Assembly: GCA_003117195.1 (NCBI GenBank)
Contig: BDSI01000100.1
Coordinates: 407,382 to 471,381 of the forward strand
DNA length: 64,000 nucleotides
Reading direction: 5' to 3'
Source: Eudorina sp. 2006-703-Eu-15
Lineage: Eukaryota > Chlorophyta > Chlorophyceae > Chlamydomonadales > Volvocaceae
Shown piece by piece: positions 12,901 through 23,751 of this stretch. The notes under the pieces were generated by a model that saw only the letters and a program-made list of their open reading frames with translations, did not search any database and was not told the DNA's origin. Position numbers and translations under genes: made by a program. The first letter of the stretch is position 1, and each line of letters starts with the position of its first letter.

Positions 12901-15900
12901 CACGTTTAATAAACCAGGGAACTTGCCCGGTCCACGTTTCCTCAAACAGGGAAACAATGTGCGCGCGTATGATAAGGGCGGGGTTATAAGTTATATAAGT
13001 GGGCTTTTTCTCCCGATTATGTTTGGGTTAGCAATGTTAGCAGGTCTTGACAAAATTCAGGCTTCACGTCTGATTATTGCTGTTGTCTTGAACGATCATG
13101 ATAGCATTATTCATAACTCTATCAGCGCATGTGCCTGCACTTGCCGGTCCCCACCGCAATAAGTACAACTTGAATTTTTATCGCCCCAGGGCTGGATCCT
13201 GGAGCTGGACCGTGGCGCTGGTATCCCCTTTGAGGGCAACTACTCGGGTGGGTGGCGCTCAGGCGGAGGTCTCTTACGTATTCTGTAAAAGCGGGCGAAA
13301 CCCTGACTGCTGCCAGGCAGTACCCAGGGTTCACGGGTTTAGGGTTACCTAGGAACTCCGAAACCTTAGGCCAAGTCGGACTAGATGGAGTGTGATTCGT
13401 GTAGGCAGATTGATTATGCGGCGACCCACCCACTCACTCACCCGTAATGTTAACAGTAGAGCGTTATTTAGAATGGTTATCATTTATGTGCCGGTCAAGC
13501 AAGGCTACCCTGCAGTTGCTCTGTGCATTGCTTGCCTTTGGTGTCAGTGATTTAATGTTGGGATGGATGACCCGTGGGTCGTTTAACATCTGTGCAGAGT
13601 GGCTCGCTGCCAAAGCCAAGCGCATGTCCCAGGAGGCTAAGCAGCAGGCGGCCTTGGACAAGGCCATCAGCGAGGAGCTCGACTGGATTAACAAAAAGTA
13701 GGTACTGCGCTGAGGTATTGGTGTGTTGTGTGTGCAGCGAAAAGCCTACATGAATCACCCAGGCCCAAGACACTTACCAGTGATGAATGAACCTGCCCAG
13801 CAGTTTTTTTAGATGGAGACCCGCCCGACCCAAAGCAAGCACCAATATATTTACCATATTAACCTGCGAATTGGAAAACATGAAAACAGTAACAAGGCAG
13901 CCGCGCCACCATCGACAAAGGTGCAGAACAAAACAAGATCCGGCAGGAAATGGGCGACCCAGCAGTACCCGAACCGAATTAATAGTAATGATACCGACCT
14001 AGAGGGCATGTGAAGAAGTGGAGATGTAGGCGCCGAAGTTCATTGAGCAGGCTGACAGGGACAACATGAGCACGAGCAAAGAAAGAGACGGTCAGCAGTG
14101 GCGGAGCGATAGACAAAATCTCGAAGCAAACCTATGGTGGTGGCGCGGCGGAACGATGGGGTTGGGCGTGGGGTTGGGCAGTTTTGTCAGGATTGTCGAC
14201 GAGCATGAAATGTACGGCAAGCGGTGTAGGAGAGCCGCAGTAAGGCAGCCGAATGCATGAGTGGGGACGAATGCGGGCCAAGCAGCGGGCCAGGAATCGT
14301 TGGCTCCCCACCCAGCAGTGTTCTGTCGTGTAATGTGATACCAACTGATGCGGCACCTCATGCTGCATCACATCCTGCTTGACCCACACTAATGTGAATG
14401 ACCGTAACACAATAATTTGAGTTGAGCAGCCATGGGGTATGTGAATTTCCTCAGTATCAGCTGTTCATATCATTAGTTGGTTCCCCTGCTTGAATTACCG
14501 ACTAGTACGTTGCTGCCCCCACGCGCGCCTCTACCGTATCTCAGGGCTAAGGGTCAACAGAAGAAGGGTGCGGCGCGATTGCGGCGGTATGATGAGCTAG
14601 TGGCGCAGCAGGCGTCATATGTCAAGCAGGCACAGGTGGGACTACTCTAGCGTGTGCCGGATAGGATGTACACACACACGCATCCTGCCTCCCCACCTGT
14701 GCTCTTTGCTCTTCATCACTACAACAAAGAACAAACTCATGCTGGCGCCAGATATGGCTGTCGATAACATGCAAATGTGTACTGATTCTAACGTCCTGTG
14801 CCTGCAGCTTGATAGCATCACCATTCCACAAGGCCCACGTCTGGGAGACCTGGTCTTGGAGGTATGATGCCCACATATACTATTAGTCTTCTCATACAAG
14901 TCTGTGATTCTCTATTGCTGTGTATATGCATGAGGTGTTCTTGCCACGTAGGTGTGTGTTCAAAAACCTAAGTACGCAACCGAGTGATGACTAATGGAAA
15001 GTGGAATGTTGATGTTGCACAATGTATGTTCGACAAACTGCATGTTCAAAAGCATTGATATTTAAGACGGTAATATGGATGGCATACAGGTGGATACCCT
15101 TTGCAAGGCCTTCGGTGACCGACTGCTGATTGATGAAGCATCTTTCAGTGTACCACCAGGTGAGGTTGAATCTAAAATGTACCATACATCGATATCTCTG
15201 TCATCAACTAGTTCTCGTTTCGACAGATACCATCAATATTATCTTCAATTGGATGCGGAATTGAATGCTACTTGTATTGCAGGTGCCGTAGTGGGGATCA
15301 TTGGAGGCAACGGTGCGGGCAAGTCAACATTATTCCGCATGATCATGGACAAGGAGGTGAAAGGGTGAAAAGAAGGGATGTGGAAATTGAGGTTTATCTA
15401 TTCACAGCAAGGGGTTGTGAATTGCTTGATGTCTGAAGGTGTGATTCTTGACCTCATTTGTGAACGAAGCATACATGATGTGGCCGTATCAGTTGGTCGT
15501 ACCGTCAGTAACATGTACCTATCTACCTGCTGGTATGTATGTGTAAGAAATGAAGTTGGCAATATGCTATCCATGCATCTATTCGAAAACCTAACTTCCT
15601 TTCTGGTCCCTTTTGCAGACGCCAGACAGGGGTCAGCTGCGATTGGGGGACACAGTGGTCCCCATGTATGTGGACCAGAGCAGAGAGGCGCTAGCGGTAA
15701 GCTAAGAAACCCAGTGAACCCAAGGAACCCTAGAAGCCCAGAAACCCTGATCCATAGCATGGTCACGAAATTTGTCTTGATGTACATGCATGCTGATTGA
15801 TTGGACAAGTATCCTGATGTACCTAATGTACGGTTGGTACAGTAGTATCTGTGGAATCAAGTAAGTGATTGTAATTGTTGTAATCACAGCGATTTGACGA

Positions 15901-18900
15901 TGACAACAATATAGCAATATTATGCACCATGCTACCTGTTGGTTGCTTTAGTTGCTTGACCTTTGGTAGTGTGACTTTTGGTAACCTACAGGGTGACAAG
16001 ACGGTGTACGAGGAGATCGCAGATGGCAAAGATGAGGTACTGTCAGGGGTCAAGTTGGCTGTGTTGGGGCTTGGGTGGAATGCCATCCTTACCTATATAT
16101 GCTACACAACAGTGGGGCAGGGTCCACTGTAACATCATTGATAAATTATGGGGCCGGGTTGGCGGCAAGTTCGGCATAGTCGCTGGATAAAGCATCCTTA
16201 CACGCACACAGCCAGCAACAGCAAGTACCGATTCTCACCCTTGGCAGCAGCATGCCCTCCCCTTGCACATTCATTGGCACACTCGAGTATGACAGATGTT
16301 GTTATTCCAGGCTTGGCAAGAACCTGAAACCCTCAAGGTGGATGCCTGTGACTTGTGCACTTGCAGGTTGACCTGGGCGGGCGGCTCATCAATAGCCGTG
16401 CCTACTGCTCTTGGTACAACTTCAAGGGTGGCGATCAACAGAAGAAGGTTGGCAGCCTGTCGGGTAAGGCACCCTTCATTTCTTGACTACATAGGGACGG
16501 TATGGGTATGTAGCAATAACAATAATAATAGAGTCTTAAAACGAGGCATGTGTTAAGGTAACCGGGTTGGAGTTGTTATAAAAACTGCATGTAAGACCCT
16601 TCTTTGGACAAGCATTTCAAGGTCCGACCCGCGGGCCTTACCAACAATATGAAACCCTGGCATTGGCATCTCCCGCCACCTTTGTATGTACCGTACATAA
16701 GTCTTACCGTGATTACTAGCTAATACTTTGTTTACCATAGCATGCCTGCCATCAAGGTTATTGTGACCTCCCTCATCAATGTGTCGGAGTTGAAATGGAA
16801 GTTGCTGGCTGGGATGTGATTCACTTGCTGAACCTCAGGAGGGGAGCGCAACAGATTGCATCTTGCCAAGACTCTCAAGCAGGTCAGCAGGATTTAAGAG
16901 TGTTTACCTTTTGCAATGCAATTCGCATTTGCATATCTGCATTCTGAAATTGAAGAATATTGCTGATATGTTTTCATTTTTGCATATATGTCAACACAGC
17001 AGCATCAGGCCTTGGGCAATTATGGGTGGGCTTCTTGTTAAACACAGCGGCATATTGGTTTAGGGTTTATTTCCTTTTTGAACAATATTTATGTTTACGT
17101 GACGCTTATGGCGCATAATGCAAGCCAGCTAGCATTTGGTTACACAGTGAGAGGGCATAGCATAGTGAAAGGGCATAGCACAGTGAAAGGGTATAGCATA
17201 GCACGACAAGACATGGCATACTCGCTTAGCACGTCATTTGGCACGATCTGTTGCTGTGCCATGGTTCCTGTTGGTGCTGTGCTGTGCTGCCTCCTGGCCT
17301 GCAATGCCATGCTGACTTTTGGCTGTGCTATGCCAAGGGATGCAAGGCATTCTGTTCATATTGTGCTGTGATAGGTGCACCCTGCAATGTGTGCAAGCAA
17401 TACCTGAATTGCGTCCCACACCCAGGCCAACAGCACTGAATCGAGAAAGGCCATATATAAAATTTGTTCACCATCTTTCTATCTACTTGTTATGTTTTTT
17501 GTAGTTCATATGCGCATAAGTTGTGGGAAGTTACTTGCAGACAAATATCCGCGCCCCGGACCTCATTAACAATACTTAATTTTGAAAGTTCAATTTCGTG
17601 ATACCACATTGATCAACGCCTTTAACCAACCCGAGGCTCGCTCGCCCAACCTAAGGCTCGCCCGTTGGCGGGACATGGTGCTTGCGAAGGTCTAACACTT
17701 GTATAATTCTGTCTCACAAACCAAAGAGTAGATTACACAAAGGGTTAGAATATTTGAAAGAGGCTGCGCTTACTTCGTTCTGGACCCGAGGGTCCGATCG
17801 ACAATCAGGCAGCAGGTCGGTTCGTGCGCCCAGCAACGCAGAATACATGCACTCCATTTGCATTGTTCTTCACAGCATTACACTAACAGCAATTACGTAG
17901 CTCAGTGCCGGCCGACGGACGTTTACATACTAAATAGTAGGGTAGTCCAACGAAAGTTGCTGTCACAGTGATACGATTTACTAGTTGCAAGATCATATTG
18001 CAAGTCTGTGTCGGTGCATTGCATTGTGCGTCCCGTTTGCTCTTCCCTAGGCCGGCAACTTGTTGCTGCTGGATGAGCCAACCAACGACCTGGACGTGGA
18101 TACCCTACGGTGAGTGCTTCACCACTGTTTATGAGCACGTAGCAGCTGCCTTGCGCATTGCTTCGTGGTGGCTGCTTGATCGGGCTATCCAGCGTGGGCG
18201 AGTGATCAGCGTGCTCCCTGTATGCATGGCCGGCCTGTTGTGTCATGGTTGTCAGGCAAAGTCATACATGCTAACTAAAGATAGAAATGGACATCCAGAG
18301 TGCGTGCTGGCTGCTATTGGCATTTTTGGACAGCTCCGCTTATCCCGCTGGTACGCAAATGAAACTGCTGACACCCTCAGAAAATTGCCCTCAGCAAAGA
18401 CGAAGACCTATAAATGAACATCGTACGGATTCTGAAGGAACGAGCTGAGAAATTTCTTGAGCTTTTAAAAGCTCAAAACATATGAAATCCTACATAGAAA
18501 TAAAATACAATGACGAGGCAGACACCGTGGCGGTTAAGGCTGCGAGCCCAGATGCGCCCGACGATGCCATTTGGCAAACGGAAACATCCGACAACGACCC
18601 CCGAGCACACTACTGTTGGTGGGTGGGAATAGCCTGCGGGCCAGAACGTAACGCCGGTCACTATGCCAACTACGCCAACGACCTTAACCGAGAAATGACA
18701 TCACTAATAAAACCAGTGCATCTCAGCTGCACTAAACAAGTGCTGTACACATTCTTCATGTCGGCCATGCTTCCGTACATAGACATCAGTGCAAGTGCAC
18801 GGACCCCTCAACCGGTGTACGGGGAGGTACAAGGCACTCAAACGGTGTATGGAATATTGGTATGGGCAACTGTGGAACAACAATTGGCACAGCGCTTTGG

Positions 18901-21608
18901 GTGTCTCCTTTTCGGCACCAAACGTTCGCGTGCACACTGTGCACCGCCGCACCCTGCCCACTGTGTGCGGGTCCCGACTCCGGAGGACATATGTAACACA
19001 GCGCGGCCAAAGGCTTCTCGAGATGCTGTGCAGGGTCATTGTTAGGGACTTATACTGTTCTTGTAACCCAGCGTTACATTCTCCCCCCCCTGAAGGGAAC
19101 GTCCTCGTTCCTCACTGCGTCCTCGCAGTGCACAGTCCACTCCGCCATTCCTCCCCCACCACGAGGTTGGCCAGGCCTCGCGTCACGTCATGTGGCGACA
19201 CCCGGACCATCTCCGGCACATGCGTCCCTAGCAGGGTTTTTGGAGTGGAAATCTTTGCGCGCCCATCCAGAATCGAACTCACGACCTGCCAAGGTCGTAC
19301 GGAAAGAGTACTGATACTCGATACCAATTGTAACACAGCGCGGCCAAAGGCTTCTCGAGATGCTGTGCAGGGTCATTGTTAGGGACTTATACTGTAACCC
19401 AGCGTTACAACATATCCTAGGTGGCTGTAAACACCCGAACATACATGGCCTCCGTCTACATAAGTCGACGCAATGTCGCCGTCCGGCAGATCGTCACAGG
19501 GCGCTTGGGTGGATGCTCCATGGTCATGGACGCCTGCCAGGTGCAGCAACTCCCAGACTACGCCGCGAGCACCCGTGTACCGGAGTGGGTGCTGCCGAAC
19601 ACACCCACCGACCTCCGCCTAAAACTCAGACCAGACACTGTTCGTACCAACGATACCACTCACAGTAGCCTAAAACTCAGACCAGACACACTGTTCGTAC
19701 CAACGATACCACTCACAGTAGCCAGTAAAGCGGGGTATACAGGCCCCTGGGACCGTGAGGACCACACAGTCCACATCTTATGAACCGCTTACACCTCAGG
19801 CGCCAACCATACTGCAATACAGCACGATAATGTGCAGCAGCATGAACTCTGGTCAAAGATATCGCAGAAGCCGGATGGAAGGTATGCTGCACGAAACAGG
19901 ACACCATCAGCCTGGGTTTTGGTGGAATTATACGAAAAGACCTCCTTCCCCTCCTGATCAAGCTTGGTGGCGGGTTGTGTATGGGCAAGGGAAACCCTTA
20001 GCCTTGTATTGACCCTTCATACTAAGTGTGGAAGTCGGTGTCATCCTGCAGGTTGATCGGTGTCTGTGTGCCGCGACACACACGGGCAATATTTGGTACA
20101 TCCACCAAAGCCATAGGATGGACATCACCTGCCCCCTGTCCTTGACCCATGAACCTGCAAGTGATTGCCTCTCCTCCGTCCTTCCCGTTCGGCCGCTCAC
20201 CAATGTAACTGGTGCTGGCGGCCTCCCTGTTGCAGGTGCCTGGAGGAGGCGATCCTCAACTTCGCGGGTACAACCCTCATCATTTCCCACGACCGCTGGT
20301 TCCTGGACCGTGTGGCCACGCACATTCTCGCTTTTGAGGGAGACTCCAAGGTGCGCCACCAGCCGACATACCAATACGTATTGTGTGTGGCGGCAGTGCA
20401 TGCCTGTGTTGTGGCGTGTCTGTCGTACAATAAAACGGAAAAAGACAACAGAAAGCGCGCATCTGCGCAGTGTCCGCGCGCAGAGGCCTTTGTGACCGTT
20501 GTTGGGTGGGTGGAAACCGTAGTGCCCATAGGAGGGTGGTTGTAAGCAGGGCTGGCCAGAAAAATAGCCCAAGAATGGGGATCCAGACATCTCGAGTAAG
20601 CCTTTGTGTCGCGCTGCTACACTGGTATCGAGACCTTGGTTGGCCGACGCGGCGGGGTTCGAATCCCACCGGCGGCAACGTTCCTGGGCGCGTGCACAAT
20701 GGTGAGGGGACAGTCAACCCGCGTTAGGGTTGAGGCGATCCCCGTGTCTGGAACCCTCCCCGAGACCTTACCCGGAGTTCCAAGATCCCAAGCCCATGTT
20801 CGATCGAGGACGATCGATTCCCCGAGTGTGGGAAGGTGTAGCAGGACAGCCAGCCCTGCTTACAGGCCGGACCGCAAAGAAAAATAGCCCAAGAATGGGG
20901 TTCCAGACATCTCGAGTAAGCCTTTGTGTCGCGCTGCTACAGTGGTTGACCACCTAGAAGAGGTGCCATACATGTCGCCTTGACACCGCCCAGTGTGAAT
21001 GTGAAATTGCCAGAACAACTTCCTCGAAAGGGTGGAAACCCCAAAACACCGACGGGGGAGGTGCAGACGCCACTCACGTTGCTGTACGACTCTTATAGGC
21101 TGGTGCACAAACTTTACGACCCATCCGCCCTAAATCTAAACCCGAAACCTTGTTAGGTAACTCTCGGCGGTGGGGGAGCTTGTTGAGACGCAACAAACTG
21201 TGTGGCCCATTTCTTGCCCTCTCTACACGTACAATGAACATCCGTGCTGCGTACAGATGAACATCTAACCAATGGAGCGTTGCACATGCATCTATGTCAT
21301 CGCACAATTCTGTTTTAGGGCAGGAAACTGTAGCTGCACCCTTTCCTTGCACCCTTTTATTGCCCTCACAGCCTTTGCAAATGCATGTTCCTCGTGCTCA
21401 CGACGACCTCCATGACCTCGTGCCACTGCCTTCATTGTCCGCCTATGCACGCCTTGAAGTTTGCTTTTTTCCGCGCGCGGTCCCATTACTGTTGCAGCTG
21501 CACTTCTTCGCGGGCAGCTACAGCGACTACGAGGAGGATCGCCGGCGGCGCATGGGCAGCAGCTCCACACCCACACGGATGAAGTTCCGCAAGCTGGCAA
21601 CCGTATGA
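7891..21608 (+). CDS. ettA: EttA-type ABC-F ATPase with probable transit peptide, 23 exons
   Basis: This encodes an ABC-F protein with two ATPase domains and no membrane segment; bacterial EttA binds the ribosomal E site and gates elongation according to ATP level. Exons: 7891-8020, 8425-8516, 9148-9207, 9562-9652, 10094-10213, 10569-10651, 11048-11104, 11419-11527, 11972-12083, 12583-12652, 13190-13247, 13598-13697, 14545-14635, 14808-14861, 15090-15159, 15283-15356, 15619-15696, 15992-16036, 16367-16463, 16839-16882, 18051-18109, 20236-20350, 21498-21608; all in phase, ~639 residues. Domain 1 has Walker A GANGAGKST (120-128), LSGGE (245-249), [11 protein letters not shown] (266-276) and H-loop His299. 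Domain 2 has GGNGAGKST (440-448), LSGGE (529-533), [11 protein letters not shown] and His583. Both halves and the basic tail follow EttA rather than Uup or YheS. The first ~75 residues lack similarity and carry VNVFAAKKK, typical of an algal transit-peptide end. The last three introns (1168, 2126 and 1147 bp) are unusually long; the final two carry mobile elements. Confidence 0.95.
9865..9923 (+). repeat. CT-dinucleotide microsatellite in ettA intron 4
   Basis: An uninterrupted (CT) run spans about 9873-9913 with imperfect CT-rich flanks. It lies in the intron between the two exons that together encode the first Walker A motif (9653-10093). It serves as a long pyrimidine tract but is ~180 bp from the acceptor, so it is probably just a slippage-prone repeat. 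Confidence 0.9.
17147..17203 (+). repeat. Short 18-bp tandem repeat in ettA intron 20
   Basis: Three imperfect copies of an ~18-bp unit (GTGAAAGGGCATAGCAYA) lie inside the 1168-bp intron 16883-18050. The rest of that intron is AT-rich with no recognisable gene. Confidence 0.7.
18457..18476. repeat. 20-bp perfect palindrome in ettA intron 21
   Basis: The sequence TTGAGCTTTT is followed directly by its reverse complement with no spacer. It sits just upstream of a coding-like open frame (18482 onwards) inside the long intron. It resembles a hairpin or a dimeric binding site left over from an inserted element, but no element boundary was found. Confidence 0.6.
18482..18991 (+). pseudogene. Coding-like ORF fragment inside ettA intron 21 (left part)
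   Basis: The frame opens with ATG and reads [20 protein letters not shown], with a balanced charged composition unlike the surrounding frames. It stays open for ~170 codons up to the insertion point of the miniature LTR element. If that element and one copy of its ACATA duplication are removed, the frame meets a TAG three codons later. I do not recognise the protein. It could be a relic of an inserted mobile element or an alternative exon; translation is unproven. Confidence 0.25.
18992..19409 (-). mobile_element. Miniature LTR element (TRIM-like), copy 1, in ettA intron 21
   Basis: The element is 418 bp with direct terminal repeats at 18992-19078 (87 bp) and 19329-19409 (81 bp, near-identical apart from a 6-bp indel). 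Each repeat starts TGTAAC and ends GTTACA, the TG...CA ends expected of LTRs. The perfect 5-bp target duplication ACATA is at 18987-18991 and 19410-19414. Read on the minus strand, TGGTATCGAG lies 2 nt after the 5' LTR, like the plant initiator-Met primer-binding site TGGTATCAGAGC, and a polypurine tract (AGGGGGGGGAG) abuts the 3' LTR. The internal 250 bp has no coding capacity and carries a pol III B-box-like GAGTTCGATTC. Non-autonomous retroelement; the family name is unknown to me. Confidence 0.85.
19419..19783 (+). pseudogene. Coding-like ORF fragment inside ettA intron 21 (right part)
   Basis: Just after the miniature LTR element, an acceptor-like CCTAG is followed by an open frame beginning [20 protein letters not shown] and running ~120 codons. 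The first ~70 residues look protein-like; the second half is a 52/54-bp tandem duplication. It may belong with the open frame to the left of the element, as one older insertion later split by the element. I do not recognise the protein and would treat it as a fragment. Confidence 0.22.
19618..19723 (+). repeat. Tandem duplication, ~53-bp unit x2
   Basis: Two adjacent copies (52 and 54 bp) start at CCTAAAACTCAGACC and end at CACTCACAGTAG, differing by an AC dinucleotide. It lies inside the coding-like fragment of ettA intron 21. Confidence 0.85.
20541..20941 (+). mobile_element. Miniature LTR element (TRIM-like), copy 2, in ettA intron 22
   Basis: The element is 401 bp with terminal repeats at 20541-20621 (81 bp) and 20837-20941 (105 bp, with an extra segment near its start). 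The repeats begin TGTA and end CTGCTACA. The perfect target duplication GTGGT is at 20536-20540 and 20942-20946. TGGTATCGAG follows the 5' LTR after 1 nt (20623), with a B-box match GGTTCGAATCC about 30 nt later, and a purine-rich tract (GTGTGGGAAGG) precedes the 3' LTR. The LTR core CATCTCGAG(T)AAGCCTTTG and a CGCGCTG near the LTR end are shared with copy 1. Orientation is opposite to copy 1; internal coding capacity is nil. Confidence 0.85.
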
Positions 21609-23751
21609 GGACTTGGGACTAAATCGCCGTCTGTAGATCAGACAGATGGAGGGTTTTTTGGGCTGACATCAAAACCAGAATATTGTCGTCTTTGCAGCAA
21701 CAAGTGCCATGGAAACGGGCAGGCGCGCGATGAGGGCTGCCTGGTCCAGAGCCGCGGACAGTATCCCGCGGCAATCGGATCATGTTGAGGAGATGGCCAT
21801 CCGGTGGGCGGTGCCGGATTTTTGGAGCCGGCTCTACGACTTCACAGAGCTAGGCATACTGAGGAAGAGTTGGTCAGCGATGGGGGCTACACACCCCATC
21901 TTGAAGGTGCTTGATGACCGTCTGGTGTGCTGTGGCCTCTTGTTGCCCGTTCAAAGACAGGTAGGAACCAGACCCGGTGGGGCCGTCAGGACAGGCCCTG
22001 ATGGTGGCTCTCGAGGCCCCGTCACCTTCCAAGGCTAACCAGAGAAAAGAGCCGGTCTCGGCTGGGTGCGCTAAGAGGGATGCCCCGGTGGCTAACTCCC
22101 CCACCGACTCCACGTGCTTTCTCCCTGGCTATGGATGGTCCTCAGGAAGGGGATGGTTCCCTGGTAGCGTGGCGCAGGGTGTGTGTGTGTTGGTGCACTT
22201 GTGGAGCCTGTCCGGTGTGCCATGGTGACACGGTTTCATTTCTGCAGTGTGTGGTGAGGAAGCTACTGCTACGCCAACCCCCCGGGGTCCACTGTAGCAT
22301 AATTAAATAAAATTAGGAGCAACGAACCCCTCTTGGAAACAGCATGCGTCCTGATCATCCTCGACAATTCTTCTCTGGAAAAGGGCAGCCGGTTTTGGGT
22401 GATTCATTGTGATTCCCTGTGTTCTGTCTAGCAATTGCTGTGAACGCCCTATAGGCCCGCACGTAACTGCAAGGGTGGTACGCTAGCTAAAATTTCGATG
22501 GGCGTGTTCTGCAATTAAAGAGGCTTTGGCTTCAAAATGTCGGGGGCTGGGAAGTTGGGGTCTTTTCGTTGCCAACATGCCATTGGTGACCTGAGGTGGT
22601 TGTGGCAACTGCGCATGGAGGCCGTTTTCCGGTGCTTTTTGATGGAAGGGGGTGGAGTGTGCTGGCCAGCTGATGATGGATACGCCATGCGCCAAATAGG
22701 TATGTTTCTGTACACACAGAGGCTTTACCTTTGTTTGTGAAATTGCATGACAATGTGGCACGCAGTGAACATAATTGTTTCAGAGTGCGCTCATGGTCTC
22801 TTCAGCCCAGCATGATCGAGGTCAGAGCAGAACTAGGTGGGCAAATCACCTCACACCATAATCCACATAGTTACTCTCTAGACAGTTATCTTGCCAGCGC
22901 CTTGCCTGCAACCCACTGAACCCATGTTCGTAAAGCCCGGGCGCTGATCTACATGGGAACATAAATGTCAGCCATGCTATGTCGCAATATAAAAACATGT
23001 TGTTTCGCATTTTCCGGGACCGCATTTTCGCAGGTGTTCCGACCGAACGCCGCGAAGAGGGGTCGACGAGTCGTAACAGAAGATGCCGACAGATATCATC
23101 ACCAAATGCATCGGTAAACTGCATGCGTTCCACCATGTCGTGAGGCCTGAATGGCCTGTGTAAATCTAACTAGTGCGTGCGTGCTCTATCCGAGGCGTAG
23201 AGTCATGTCTTTGATTAGCAATGAATAGATATGGGACAAGTCTTACGTTCTCACAGCAAAAGGACGCCCCACATTTTTATTTGTGTTTGACGTGTCGATA
23301 CAGCAAACGATTGTGATAGACGCGCCTGACTAACCTGACTAAAATAGATCATTAGGAAATAACATTGTATAGATTGTTGTGTCCCTTCGCTTCTTCACGG
23401 TCGGCTGTTGGAGGAGGCGGGAGCTGTACATCGCGCGGGCCTTATCAGCGTCGGAGGTCTCCAACATACGGAGGTTGTTGTCCCCCTTTACCATTTCCAA
23501 ATTGATCTATTGGAAATTTTTGGTTACATGCGGCACTTTGTCCGGAGTTGTTTGCTTTGTGTGAGCTTGTAGCAACGTGCTTTTCAATATAAGACGACCT
23601 CCGATAAGAGAGCCCTTATCACGACGTTAAGAAACGGACAATCCAATGATCAGCTATCTTGGAATACCTTATGAATATTAGATAAGCAGAGTTCTGAAGT
23701 TATCAAGGAAAGGCGTTCGGGTTCTTCTGCAAACTGGTTGCTACTATTCCA
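21609..23751. other. Intergenic region between ettA-like and HET-PP2C genes
   Basis: This holds the ettA 3' UTR and the upstream region of the next gene. Short frames exist on both strands but none shows family similarity or splice continuity. Poly(A) signals are unclear: the first TGTAA I see is near 23158. I see no mobile-element boundaries here. Confidence 0.5.

Noticed and set aside
18992..19409. SINE
   Set aside because: It has terminal direct repeats with TG...CA ends, a purine tract and a fixed 5-bp duplication, and no A/T-rich tail, so an LTR-type miniature element fits better.
20623..20680. tRNA gene (GGTTCGAATCC box)
   Set aside because: No cloverleaf can be drawn and it lies inside an LTR-bounded element with a target duplication.
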